DNA of 64,000 bases from Nitrospira sp. (GTDB lineage Bacteria; Nitrospirota; Nitrospiria; Nitrospirales; Nitrospiraceae). Each line of letters starts with the position of its first letter. Positions within the stretch are counted from its first letter, which is position 1. Location: NCBI GenBank assembly GCA_030123605.1, contig CP126123.1, positions 930,001 through 994,000 on the forward strand. The letters run 5' to 3'. Both the position numbers and the translations under genes were made by a program. This document shows positions 11,098-21,000 of the stretch, piece by piece. The notes under the pieces were generated by a model that saw nothing but the letters and a program-made list of their open reading frames with translations, was not told where the DNA came from and searched no databases.

Positions 11098-11652
11098 ATG
11101 CCGCTTGAATGTCCTCGTTGTCTGCTGAGCAATCCCGACACCGTCCAGTTCTGCGAATGCGGATACGATTTTACGCCGCACTTTCAAGGTCTTTCGTTCA
11201 AGGCTGCCGCGCAGGTTCCTCAACGTCGGCGGCTGTTCTCGGAGGAAATGGGGCGAGGTAGTTTCCTATTGGGCATCCTATTGATCTGGCTGGCCCTCTC
11301 CGTCGGAGAACTCTATCGCATCCGCATCGAGTTACCGCGCCGTCCCAAGGCCGAACTGGGGTTGAGCAGCCTCATGGTCGGCCTGACGGATCTGGCCGCA
11401 GCGCTCGTCGTCGGAGCGATCGGCTGGGCGTGCGTCTGGATTGCACTCGCCGCGCAGAGCAAACGAGACGGCAGCCTCTGCCCCAAACGCACCACGTTCC
11501 TTGTGACGTTGGTCGCGGCCGGCGTGCTCTTCGTCATCCGCACCATCGAGCCGAGCGTGCTCGTTCAGCACGTCATGCAGATCCTCTTCATCCTGGCAGT
11601 GGCGATCGCATCCTACTATGCGGGCAGCCGAAATTGGTTGGGTAAATGGTAA
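11098..11652 (+). CDS. Zinc-ribbon membrane protein, function unknown
   Basis: A 184-residue protein beginning with a treble-clef or zinc-ribbon pattern (CPRCLLSN then CECGYDF, so C-x2-C ... C-x-C) at residues 5-24, followed by a linker and four hydrophobic helices (about 53-70, 90-115, 130-148, 158-175). The topology puts the metal site in the cytoplasm. Family not recognised. ATG at 11098 directly precedes the cysteine motif, fitting the usual N-terminal zinc ribbon position. Confidence 0.7.
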   Translation: MPLECPRCLLSNPDTVQFCECGYDFTPHFQGLSFKAAAQVPQRRRLFSEEMGRGSFLLGILLIWLALSVGELYRIRIELPRRPKAELGLSSLMVGLTDLAAALVVGAIGWACVWIALAAQSKRDGSLCPKRTTFLVTLVAAGVLFVIRTIEPSVLVQHVMQILFILAVAIASYYAGSRNWLGKW

Positions 11653-11746
11653 TGCGATCAAGCAGGGAGGGCCCACGGAGTAACCGGCAAAAGAGAAGGA
11701 TTCACGAGGCAGGACGCCGTGGCAAGACGGTTGTGCACACCCGGCC

Positions 11747-12205
11747 TTACTGGCGACAGAAGTACAGATAAAAGTCTGCGAATTCCTCTGCCAGAATATC
11801 TAAGTGCACCGGCTGATTTTTTCTTCCGCGCAACAAGGACCACTCCGCGGCGAACTTCGCCAGCTGATCCTCATGCACGCTGTGCGTACTCCACAGATTG
11901 ACCGATGCAGAACTCAATATGACCGTGATTGTCTGCAGTGACGGCCCATAACTGAACTTGTATTCATAACCTCCTCGAAACAGCAGAATCACCCCTTCAC
12001 GGGATCGATACCCGCGATGCCCGCAGGCCGTACAGACAAGATGTTCCAACCCGGTGTCGGCATCGAAGGCTGACGCCTCATCGCTCAGACTGCCGCTGCA
12101 TTTGTTGATCGGACAGAGGAGCGTCGACGACGGCACATCCTCTTCCTCCTTCTGTCCCGAAGGTCCTTGCTCACGGGAAACCGCTCCTGCAATGTGGCGT
12201 GCCAT
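11747..12205 (-). CDS. Hypothetical protein with C4-type cysteine pairs
   Basis: A 152-residue soluble protein starting at ATG 12205 with GGAG 8 bases upstream. Cysteines at LLCPINKC and LVCTACGHRG could bind one zinc ion. The second half has hydrophobic strands and helices ending in FYLYFCRQ. The frame remains open upstream to 12361, but those residues lack gene-like features. It is convergent with the zinc-ribbon membrane gene across a 94-base spacer in which nothing was recognised. Confidence 0.6.
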   Translation of the reverse strand: MARHIAGAVSREQGPSGQKEEEDVPSSTLLCPINKCSGSLSDEASAFDADTGLEHLVCTACGHRGYRSREGVILLFRGGYEYKFSYGPSLQTITVILSSASVNLWSTHSVHEDQLAKFAAEWSLLRGRKNQPVHLDILAEEFADFYLYFCRQ

Positions 12206-12367
12206 TCTTCGATCTCCTGCAAGGGACCACGACCAGAGAGCGACGGACTCACGGAAGGGTGTGTGGGTTCTCCGCCATCGATCAATGGCGAGACCGAAAG
12301 CCCGTCGCCCGGTGAACTGCTGCAAGTATATCAGACGGCTGACTATATCCAGATAAAACACTTAGCT

Positions 12368-12551
12368 CACATTATTCATGACGGTTCGCCGCGAAATCGC
12401 TGAGCCCCGTCGCGAGACCGACGCGCGGAGCCGTGAGGACCTGAGGCGTATTCGTGCAGTACGTTGAAGGAACGAGGAGCGAGCCCGCCGGCCGAAGGCC
12501 CGTCGTAACAGCGGACCGGCGATTGCAGGAGAAAGGTTCATGAATAATGTG
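12368..12551. repeat. Intergenic element bounded by 14-bp perfect inverted repeats
   Basis: CACATTATTCATGA at 12368-12381 is exactly reverse-complemented at 12538-12551 as TCATGAATAATGTG. The match extends imperfectly outward for about six more bases. The interior of about 156 bases is GC-rich, has no ORF, and contains internal complementary patches such as GCCGGCCGAAGGCC. This is the shape of a small non-autonomous element or a dispersed structured repeat. No clear target-site duplication: TTAG occurs on both sides but inside the extended arms. It occupies the spacer between the hypothetical gene at 12205 and tRNA-Leu. Confidence 0.5.
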
Positions 12552-12580
12552 GGTTAGGGAAGGCACATTCTTCCGTGCGG

Positions 12581-12670
12581 TGGTGCCGGAGACCGGAATC
12601 GAACCGGTACGGGCCTTGTGAGCCCGAGGGATTTTAAGTCCCTTGCGTCTGCCAATTTCGCCACTCCGGC
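12581..12670 (-). tRNA. tRNA-Leu (anticodon UAA)
   Basis: A 90-base type II tRNA on the minus strand. Acceptor stem GCCGGAG pairs with CTCCGGC, discriminator A, and the CCA end is encoded. The anticodon loop reads ACTTAAAAT, giving UAA. A long variable arm (CTCGGGCTCACAAGGCCCG) and the T-loop GGTTCGATTCC are present. It decodes UUA, and UUG by wobble. Confidence 0.95.
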
Positions 12671-12744
12671 AGAGAATCTTCGCGGCGAAATCTAACATCG
12701 AGGTCCCGAGGGGTCAAGGCACTCCTATCCACCATTACCCGCCT

Positions 12745-12782
12745 CAAATACAAACGGCCTGTCCCTTACGAGACAGACCGTT
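12745..12782 (-). terminator. Rho-independent terminator after the YtxH gene
   Basis: On the minus strand AACGGTCTGTC and GACAGGCCGTT form an 11-base stem with one G-U pair and an 8-base loop, followed by TTTGTATTTG. It lies about 45 bases after the YtxH-family stop codon. Confidence 0.65.
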
Positions 12783-12826
12783 GCAGTGCCCACCTATCGA
12801 GATGCTGTCGAAACAGCCGACAAGAC

Positions 12827-13078
12827 TTACGCGGCTGCCTTATGATCATCCTTCTTCACCAAGGCCTTGCTTCGTTCCACCATGGTCGACATACCGCTCT
12901 TCACCGATCGGCTGAAGCGTGTGGCCTGAAGCTGAGCCCGCCTGGCATAACGCGCGACATCCCGCCTCGTTTCCGCGCCCGTTTGCGGAGCCAGAAGTAA
13001 TCCCAGCGCCGCCCCTACCACCGCTCCTCCCCCGATGATCGCTGCAATCTTTGCCGCCTCACGCCCCTTGATAGACAT
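12827..13078 (-). CDS. YtxH domain protein
   Basis: An 83-residue protein with an N-terminal glycine- and alanine-rich hydrophobic segment (about 10-32, IIGGGAVVGAALGLLLAP) and then a basic amphipathic helix with ETRRDVARYARRA. This is the pattern of YtxH/general-stress small membrane proteins. Excellent ribosome site (AAAGGGAGGAG) 5 bases before ATG 13078. Role unknown; members are often stress-induced. Followed by a clear terminator, so probably a single-gene transcript. Confidence 0.82.
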   Translation of the reverse strand: MSIKGREAAKIAAIIGGGAVVGAALGLLLAPQTGAETRRDVARYARRAQLQATRFSRSVKSGMSTMVERSKALVKKDDHKAAA

Positions 13079-13406
13079 CGTGACTCCTCCCTTTTGGTGT
13101 AACCAGGTTTACGGTTCACTGACTCCGGCGAGAGCTATCGACTGGGTACAGCATCAACCATGCCAGCGACAGAGGATGCCGATTCGACAGGTAATCCGTA
13201 TCTCGCTGGCCGATGGATTAGAGTGCTCTCATAAAGGGTGCCGTTTTGTGAACAACCGAAGGAGACAACCGTTTCAGAAAAGCTACAGATCTTCCTAGGA
13301 AAATCCTTCGAACCTGACCTCAGGCCTTATCCAGCGCCGATTCGCCGCTTACCTTGCAAAGCCGGTCGCGCTCACATAAGATCGCGAAACTATGTGGAGT
13401 CCACTC
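13079..13406. other. 328-base spacer without a supported gene
   Basis: Divergent region between the YtxH gene and lgt. No ORF with gene-like start or composition was found, and no promoter close to consensus was noted. It must hold the control regions of both genes. Confidence 0.5.
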
Positions 13407-14240
13407 ATGTCCTCCTGGTATCGCACCATTTCCTATCCCGATATCGATCCGGTGTTCTTGCGGCTGGGCCCCTTGCAGTTCCGATGGTATGGGTTGATGT
13501 ATCTCATCGGCCTCACCCTGGCCTACTTCATCATCGCAGCGCGGGCGAAAGCGCAGAAACTGCCGATGAACAGAGACCAGGTCTACGACATGATCGTCTA
13601 TGCGGCGGTCGGGGTCTTTGCCGGCGGCAGAATCGGCTATGTCCTCTTTTACAACCTTCCCTACTACCTGGAAAATCCGCTCAAGGTCTTCGCGGTGTGG
13701 GAGGGAGGAATGTCCTTCCATGGAGGTCTGATCGGCACCATCGTGGCGCTGGTGCTCTTCGCAAAACGCCAAGGCATGACGATCCTCACCATCGCCGACC
13801 TGGCAGCCGGTGTGACCCCGGTTGGCCTCGGATTGGGGCGAATCGGTAACTTCATCAACGGCGAACTCTTCGGGCGCCCGACCGACGTCGATTGGTGCAT
13901 GGTCTTCCCGGCCGGTGGACCGGCTTGCCGGCATCCCTCTCAACTCTATGAAGCCTTGCTGGAGGGACTCTTGTTGTTTACGGTGCTGTGGCTGATCATC
14001 AGGCGCTTTCCGCCGCCTGGAACCGTCTTCGGAAGCTTCCTGGTGGGGTACGGTCTTTGCCGGATTGTGGTGGAGTTCTTTCGCGAGCCGGACGCGCAGA
14101 TCGGCTTTCTCTTCGGCACGATCTCCATGGGGCAACTGCTCAGCCTCCCCATGATCGTGGGGGGGGCGATCATTCTGGCGATCGCCTATCAACGGAAAAG
14201 TCAGACCTCGGTAGACTCTCGGTCTGCCTCCTTGCGCTGA
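13407..14240 (+). CDS. lgt: Prolipoprotein diacylglyceryl transferase Lgt
   Basis: Inner-membrane enzyme that moves diacylglycerol from phosphatidylglycerol to the lipobox cysteine, the first step of lipoprotein maturation. Length 277 residues is normal. Seven hydrophobic segments are visible. Hallmarks: FRWYGLMYL near residue 25, MSFHGGLIG carrying the essential histidine near residue 107, and the Lgt signature GRIGNFINGELFGRPT near 145-160; HPSQLYEA follows. ATG 13407 is preferred because TGGAG lies 7-8 bases upstream; the ATG at 13392 is within reach but lacks a site. Many lipoproteins in this window are its likely substrates. Confidence 0.96.
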   Translation: MSSWYRTISYPDIDPVFLRLGPLQFRWYGLMYLIGLTLAYFIIAARAKAQKLPMNRDQVYDMIVYAAVGVFAGGRIGYVLFYNLPYYLENPLKVFAVWEGGMSFHGGLIGTIVALVLFAKRQGMTILTIADLAAGVTPVGLGLGRIGNFINGELFGRPTDVDWCMVFPAGGPACRHPSQLYEALLEGLLLFTVLWLIIRRFPPPGTVFGSFLVGYGLCRIVVEFFREPDAQIGFLFGTISMGQLLSLPMIVGGAIILAIAYQRKSQTSVDSRSASLR

Positions 14241-14265
14241 TCCTGGAATTGGATCGGTCCGACAG

Positions 14266-14670
14266 TTATCGGGGGTCCGGGTCCATGAAGGACTTTTTTC
14301 CCAACCCGAGTTCGCTGTCGTACTTCCGAAGCGGGGGAGCGTCCCAGATGATCCTGTTCCCGGGCGCCAGGTTGGCCGCTGCAACATAGTGTTTCCTCGC
14401 TTCGGCTTTGTCTCCCAACCGCTCCAGCGCCAACGCCAAGTTGTAATGCGCTTCCGCCACCGTCGGATCGGCCTGAATCGTCTCGAGATAGACCTGCCTC
14501 GCCCCTGCCCAATCCTGTTGCGCGAACAGCTGATTGCCCCGTTCCAACTGTTGACTCACGACGGCGTCGGTTCCGACCGGCGCATGGAGCGTCCGCACCT
14601 CCGCCTTTTGCCGGCCGGCACAGCCGACGAGAACCAGCAGCATCACTACGGCCCACAGGAGTGACCTCAT
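14266..14670 (-). CDS. TPR-repeat lipoprotein
   Basis: A 134-residue protein starting at ATG 14670 after GAAGGAGGG. Signal peptide with lipobox LVGC (Cys at about residue 17). Two tetratricopeptide-like helical pairs follow (about 40-105): ERGNQLFAQQDWAGARQVYL and AHYNLALALERLGDKAEARK. It likely serves as a periplasmic-side scaffold anchored to a membrane. It sits directly after addA on the same strand, with the addA stop 16 bases before its start, so they may share a transcript. It converges with lgt. Confidence 0.8.
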   Translation of the reverse strand: MRSLLWAVVMLLVLVGCAGRQKAEVRTLHAPVGTDAVVSQQLERGNQLFAQQDWAGARQVYLETIQADPTVAEAHYNLALALERLGDKAEARKHYVAAANLAPGNRIIWDAPPLRKYDSELGLGKKSFMDPDPR

Positions 14671-14686
14671 CCCACCCTCCTTCCGT

Positions 14687-17600
14687 TCAGAATCTGACCG
14701 CCACACCCAGTCGCACGAAAATGAATTCGAAGCCCGCAACCGGCTGTCCCAGCGACCGGGCGACCGCCGCCTGATAGAGCCGCGCCTGCTCTCGGTAGGT
14801 CTCCGCCCTGGCTTCGATCTGGTCGAGGGGGATCATATCCGTCTTATAGTCGGCAATCCACAGCTCGCCGTCGAGACGATAGAGGAGATCGATGACCCCT
14901 TCGAGAATCTGCCGACCCTCGTTCCACGGCATGAGAAAGGGCACTTCGCGGCCGACCACCGTGGCTCGGTGCAACCGATCGTACGGAGAAGACCGCACAA
15001 AGGTACGAAGAAGGTCCCGCACGCCCTCGGCAATGATCTCCTTTGTCCTTTCATCCTCCTGCGCATCGAGAGCCAAGGAAGCTCGATTCACTCGAACCAC
15101 CTGCGCTTCCGCATCGGCGCTGAAATCCCAATATTGCAACAGGCGGTGGATCGCCGTTCCTGCGGCCTTCCCCAGGCCGGAATGTTGCGTCCGATCCGGT
15201 TCGCGCTCGACAACCGGTGCCGGCTTCCGGATAAAGTCCGAGGGGGAGACCGACAGCGACACCGACCGTTGAGCCTGCCATTCATGATCACGTCTGCGCC
15301 AGAGATCGGACAGCGCGTCTCCCTCCTCCCACTCTTCTAAGACCACCGGCTGCGATCGTTGCCTGGAGGGCGGGCGATCGTCACCTTGGAACACAGTTTG
15401 GCGCAAGTAGACCTTGCCGACCGGAATGTTCGGCTGCTCGGGCCGGCCGAGTTCCACCCCCGTGGCCCGTTCCAATAACTCCAGGAGTGCGCCGCGTGCC
15501 GGCCGCTTGGGCAGGGCTCCGGATAACACCAGACGTTCGCGCGCACGGGTCATCCCGACATAAAACAGCCTGCGGCGTTCCGCCTGCTCACGAATGCGTG
15601 CCTTCTCCGCACTCAGCACCGCACCCAGGCTACAACGATCACCCAAATCGAGCCCCTGAACTCCTGTGGACCAATCGTGCCAAATGATCGGGCGAGCGGG
15701 ACCACGTGCAGTCCCGTCTCCATGGTGCAACCCAACGAGAATCACCAGCGGAAATTCCAACCCCTTCGCCTTGTGGATGGTCAAGATCCGCACGGCATCA
15801 AGCGTATCCTCCGCCAGCGCACTCTCCGCTTCCTCCGGTTGTTCGGCAAGCCGCGCCATCATCAATTCGACGAACCCGTTCAACGTCACACCGGGGCGAT
15901 CCGCCAAATCCGCAGCCATTCGGCGAACCTTGGACAAATTCGCGACCGCCTGCTCGCCATGCAGGGAAGCGGCCGCAAGTTCGAGGAGCGGCAGCCGTTC
16001 AAAGATAAGATCCACCGCTTCAGGCAGCGGGCAGCGAGGAGCCGATTCATGCAGTTGCGAGAGGATGCCGTAAAGGTGCCGGAGCGGATCGGCGTGCGGA
16101 CTGGTCCAGGCAGCGAGCCGATCGATCAGTCGGTAGTCCAATGCCTGTAATTCCTGCAGGTCGACCAAGGCGGAATCCGGCAGGCCTCCCAGAGACGACC
16201 GGAGCAGACCGACCAGGGCGATGCTGTCGTGAGGATTGTCGACGCACCGCAGGATGTTCACGAGGTCGATGACTTCCTGCCGACGATAGAAATGCTTTTC
16301 ACCGTCGACGGTGAAATGAATGCCATGCCGACGGAGCGCCTCCAGGTACGACTCCGCTTGGGTCAGTTTTCGAAACAGGAGCGCGATGTGGCCGGGGCGT
16401 AATGTGGTTGCCGGTCCTGCGGCCGTCGCCCCCGCCTGGCCCGGCTGCAACAGCCGAGCGATCAAGAGGGCGAGCTGTTCCGCCTCCACCCTGGTCGCGG
16501 CGGCGGAGTCCAACTCGTCGTCTTCCTGCGACGCCACCAAGCGGAGTTCGACGCCTGGATTGCGGAATGAACTCGATCGATCCGGCTGCACGGTGAGCGG
16601 GACATTCGGCGGCTGTACGGCAGGTTGTGCCACCAGCAGTACGTTGAATACACCGTTCACCACCTGGAGCACCTCCGCATGGCTCCGAAAATTGGTCGCC
16701 AGTTCGCACCGCAGCGCACCGCTTCGCTCCAACCGCTCGACGACATGGTCGAAGGCTTCGATATCGGCGCGACGAAAGGCGTAGATCGATTGTTTGGGGT
16801 CACCGACGATGAACAGTTTTCCCGGTTCGAGTTCCGCCTCGCGCCACGACGCGGCCTGTTGTTCCAGCCGCTCGGCCAGGTAGAGCACAATCTCGTACTG
16901 CACGGGATCCGTATCCTGAAACTCATCGACGAGCAGTGCGCGATAGTCCCGCTTCAACTGTTCTCGAACCGCCGGGTGGTCTCGGAGGAGCGTTCGGGCC
17001 CTGGCCAGCAATCCGTCGAAGGTCAGCCGACCGAAATCCAGAAAAGACTTCCGCACCCCCCGTACGAATGGTGAGAAGACGGCCAAGAATCTCTGGAGCA
17101 GTTCATGATCGACGGTCAACACACGCTTCGCGATCCGCTGGAGCGCCTCGACCGACGCGAAGTCCTCGTCCGTCCAGCCGGTAGGCGCCGCTCCGAGGTC
17201 CTTCGCCAACAATTCTTGCGTCTCGGGAGAAAGGGTCCGAAGGCCGTCCAGGCCGTGAGAAAGCAGAAGGCCGTACAGTTCTACGACTGCGGCAAGCATC
17301 TGCTCGATTTTTCTTCGCTTCGGACGGTCATACCGCGCCAGTAGGTCGTCGGCTTGCGCCAGCCTGTGAACGAGCCACTCCCGCATGGCAGGGCCGAGGC
17401 TCGTCTCACTCACCTGCTCCGTCAATCCATCCAGATCGATCAAATCGCTGTGCAGGCTGTAGGCCAACCCGCGCAATTCGTCGAGACGGAACGTTTCCAA
17501 CAACAGCCTCCAGCGCGCATGGTCGCAGCCCGTCGGTCCCAACTCCCGGTCCAGCCAGAGGTTCCACTCATCGGCGAAATGTTCCTCGAAACGCGACCCG

Positions 17601-18073
17601 TCTTCGTCCGTTTGAAATGTCGGCGTGACGCCGGCTTCGATCGGGTAGAGTCGCAGCAGATGCGCGGCAAAACTGTGGAGCGTGCCGATCTGCGCCTTCT
17701 CGATGTCGCGAAGGGCCGCCTCGGCCTTGACCACGATCTCGTCGGTCGTCCAACCGTACCTCGTGCGAAACTCGGCGATGGAGACCGTACCGCTGCCGGT
17801 CTGACCATCGCGGCCTTCCCTGCTCACCAACGCGCGCAACCGCTCCCGCAACCGTTGTTTCATTTCCGTGGCGGCTTTGTTGGTGAAGGTCAAGGCGACG
17901 ATTTGGGACAACTCGAGTGGGTCGGGCCGGCGCATGAGGAGGTACAGTAACCGGTTCACCAAGAGGGTTGTTTTCCCGGTTCCGGCACCGGCGATCACCA
18001 CCACATTGCGGTCGAAGGTCGTGCCGGCTGCGACTCTTGCCGCCTGGTCCGGTATCTGTGTCGATTCAGCCAC
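14687..18073 (-). CDS. addA: AddA-type UvrD helicase-nuclease
   Basis: 1128-residue superfamily 1A helicase with a C-terminal nuclease, the AddA half of a RecBCD-like double-strand break repair complex. Walker A IAGAGTGKTT lies at residues 28-37, motif II LLVDEFQDTDP near 380-390, and later helicase motifs include KAKGLEFP and FYVGMTRARERL. The C-terminal PD-(D/E)XK nuclease is shown by EGVIDLLYRL and WIADYKTD near 1050-1080. The start overlaps the end of addB by 8 bases, so the two are translationally coupled. No Chi-recognition conclusion can be drawn. Confidence 0.92.
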   Translation of the reverse strand: MAESTQIPDQAARVAAGTTFDRNVVVIAGAGTGKTTLLVNRLLYLLMRRPDPLELSQIVALTFTNKAATEMKQRLRERLRALVSREGRDGQTGSGTVSIAEFRTRYGWTTDEIVVKAEAALRDIEKAQIGTLHSFAAHLLRLYPIEAGVTPTFQTDEDGSRFEEHFADEWNLWLDRELGPTGCDHARWRLLLETFRLDELRGLAYSLHSDLIDLDGLTEQVSETSLGPAMREWLVHRLAQADDLLARYDRPKRRKIEQMLAAVVELYGLLLSHGLDGLRTLSPETQELLAKDLGAAPTGWTDEDFASVEALQRIAKRVLTVDHELLQRFLAVFSPFVRGVRKSFLDFGRLTFDGLLARARTLLRDHPAVREQLKRDYRALLVDEFQDTDPVQYEIVLYLAERLEQQAASWREAELEPGKLFIVGDPKQSIYAFRRADIEAFDHVVERLERSGALRCELATNFRSHAEVLQVVNGVFNVLLVAQPAVQPPNVPLTVQPDRSSSFRNPGVELRLVASQEDDELDSAAATRVEAEQLALLIARLLQPGQAGATAAGPATTLRPGHIALLFRKLTQAESYLEALRRHGIHFTVDGEKHFYRRQEVIDLVNILRCVDNPHDSIALVGLLRSSLGGLPDSALVDLQELQALDYRLIDRLAAWTSPHADPLRHLYGILSQLHESAPRCPLPEAVDLIFERLPLLELAAASLHGEQAVANLSKVRRMAADLADRPGVTLNGFVELMMARLAEQPEEAESALAEDTLDAVRILTIHKAKGLEFPLVILVGLHHGDGTARGPARPIIWHDWSTGVQGLDLGDRCSLGAVLSAEKARIREQAERRRLFYVGMTRARERLVLSGALPKRPARGALLELLERATGVELGRPEQPNIPVGKVYLRQTVFQGDDRPPSRQRSQPVVLEEWEEGDALSDLWRRRDHEWQAQRSVSLSVSPSDFIRKPAPVVEREPDRTQHSGLGKAAGTAIHRLLQYWDFSADAEAQVVRVNRASLALDAQEDERTKEIIAEGVRDLLRTFVRSSPYDRLHRATVVGREVPFLMPWNEGRQILEGVIDLLYRLDGELWIADYKTDMIPLDQIEARAETYREQARLYQAAVARSLGQPVAGFEFIFVRLGVAVRF

Positions 18074-21000
18074 GCGCTTCCTTCAACGACCGTACACGTC
18101 GCAATTCTCCGACCTGGGACGAACGGTAGGCCCTCCACCAGCTGGGCTGATGGGTACGGCGACAGGCAATCGAAAACTCGCAATGGTCGCAGTAGGCGTC
18201 CGGCAAGATCACATGTTGTCCGCTATGCACCCCTTCGACCAGCACCTGCACGGTGTGAGTCAGGATCGGACCGGATGGCCCTTGCCAAGCCGAGGCCGTG
18301 AACGACGCACGCTCAACGGTCGGAGAGCCCTCAGGCAACAGATAGAGGAAATCGACCTGTTCTGGAAGCGGACCCGGCGGTTCGCCGTGAGATGAGTCAG
18401 GTGCCATCACGGAATACAGTGCCGGCTGGAGACGGATGCCGCGCAGGGCGGCCTGCAGGAGATTGCGATCCTTTGGCTCGACTCGACCATTGGCTCTGTA
18501 TTTGTAATCGACGACGCGCAGGGCGCCGGAGGCCGGATGTCGGTCGAGACGATCCCAGCGACCGCGAAGAGGAACTGTTTCTTGGCCCGGTCCTTGCGGC
18601 AGGACGCCTCTCACATCGACTTCGAATCCGACCGGAAGGAAGCCTGTCGCAGAAGCCGTTTCGCAATCGGACACGATTGTGGCTTCCACCACCCGTCTCA
18701 CCGCTTGTTGCGCCAACTGCCAGGTCAGGTGATAGCCGGTGCCGTGAGTCGTCGCATAGGCGGCGAAGGCCTGCGCGACGGCGCGGCTCGTCTCTTCGAG
18801 GATGGCGTTCGAAGAAAGCATCGCCATCGGCCAGCCTCGTTCAATGAGTGTACGGTAACAGAGGCGCAAGGCATCGTGGCACAACTGCCCCATCGCAGGA
18901 GGAGACAATTCCATGGATACGACCGAGCGTATGGGCTTCAGCGCGAGAACCTGGGCAGAAAAATATTGAAAGGGACAGCGTGCATAGGTTTCCAGCGCCG
19001 TCGGCGAGAAGCCGCGCCGGCTGACCGCGGACCAGTGGGCGCTCGAGTCATCGAGTATACCGTCATAAGCGTTTAACGCTGTTTGCTCGCTTTCGATCGC
19101 TCCTTGCGCCTCCAGGCCATGAGAAAACAGGAGTCCATCCCGCCCGACGGAGTCTAAGAGAGAGGACACATCTCGCCCCTGCAGCACCCGACTCACGGTG
19201 AGTTCCTCCCGCGTCAACAGCGGCGGCGCAAACAATGAGAGAGCAGTCCGGTCCAGCCATCGGCGAGGCAGGGCAACCGCTGCTTCAGGACCTGCCGTAT
19301 GGGACTGCCCTCCGATCCTATCCAGATAGGTGGAAGGGGCGAGAGCACGACCGGCATCATCCGCCCGTTGATAGGAAAGATACAGCCGTTCCCCGGCCGA
19401 CGACCGCAACAACTCGAACAACAGCGCTTCCTCGCCATAGGCCTGAAGTTTTTGATCGATTTTGTATCCCAAGGTTTCGCTGAGCACCAGCCGGTGCCGA
19501 TCGCGGAGAAACCCGTCCTCATGGATGAAGCGAGGAAACAGCTTTTCGTTCATCCCGATGACGAAGAGCGCGCGGAACCCCAATCCACGCGCCGCCATCG
19601 CATCCAGCACCTGGACGCCGCGGTGAGAGGAAGGAGCCATGGCACAGGTGGTCCGTTCCAGTACCTGCATGAACGTCTCGGTCCATTCCTCCCAGGTGAT
19701 GCTGAGGCCGAGTCGATCCAGATCGCGCAGCTGCGTGAAGACCTCGCCCAGCGCCTCGCTCACATCGCGTGCATCATCCTGGTTCGACGGTCGGTCGAAC
19801 GACTGAGACACCGGCAGGGGAATGGTCAGGTGCTGCTCAGCCAGAGAAAGAAAGGCATCCGTCAGGTCGCCGTATCCCCCGTTCTCCGGAAGGCCCTTCA
19901 CACCGTCGATCAACTCCGCAATACAATCCCAGAGCAAGTGCAACTGTCCTCCATCGATCGACAGCGAACCGAGGTGCTCGGTGGAAGCCTCATCGTCGTC
20001 TGAGTTCCAAGTTTCCAGGCGCCCCAGTTGCGTGAGCCGCCGCCACTCCGCTTCGCCGCGCGTGATAGCCAGCACCTGGACGGCCGATCGCCAGAGGTCC
20101 GGTCGAGGGTCGATGGGGCCGATGTTGCTCGTCACCCGGCGGTTCCACGGCGAGGTCACGACTTCCATCATGGCGGGCCGATAAAACCCGTTCCCCTTCA
20201 ATTGCGCGAGGTGGAGCAGGGTCTTGACAACCGGTTCCTGCATCAGCGGGAAGGTCGCATTGGAGATGAACGGAATTCGATGACGGTCGAACGTTTGCTT
20301 GAGCGCTGTCCGGTACGGCAGGAGGGTTCGTCCCACCACCCCGATCTCGTCGAAGCGATAGCCGTTGGTCTCCACCAATGACAGGATTTGTTTGCAGACC
20401 AACGTCAACTCATCCTCCGCACCGGCGGCGTTTCGTACTTCGACCGATACTTCCGCTTTGTGTCGCCGTACAGCGGCGCCCCCCGACAAGGCGGATAACA
20501 CGGCACCGGAACCGCCGGTGAGCGGATAGAGGTGCCGCTCCAGAAACTGTCGTGCAAATCCATAGGCGGGTGAGTCATCCAGCGGGAAATAAGCGGTGAC
20601 CGGATAAGACCTGCTCACCGCTTCCAGGAGAGTCAACTGGGTCTGCGTCAGGTCGTAAGAGCCGTAATAACAGAGCCGCGTCAGTCCTCGGAGAAAGGGC
20701 GAGGCCGGCACAAAGTCCGTGACAAGAGCGGCCAAATCGTCAGGAGATCCCACACCGAGCGCTCTGCCGCCTTCCCTGAGAGCGGCATATAATGTCAACA
20801 ATCCCTTGAGCTTCTCACGGTCTACCGCCGCGAACTGTCCCTCCTCCACCGCGCGTAGGCCTACGGCAGGATCCACCATCGCATCCTTCAGATCACGAAG
20901 GCTGGCCCACAGGGCGGTCCATGCGCCGGAGGCCAGCCGCGAGAGGCAGAGTGCTTCCGTCTGCGGAACATTGCGCTGCCCGAGGTGCCGAAGCAGGTGC

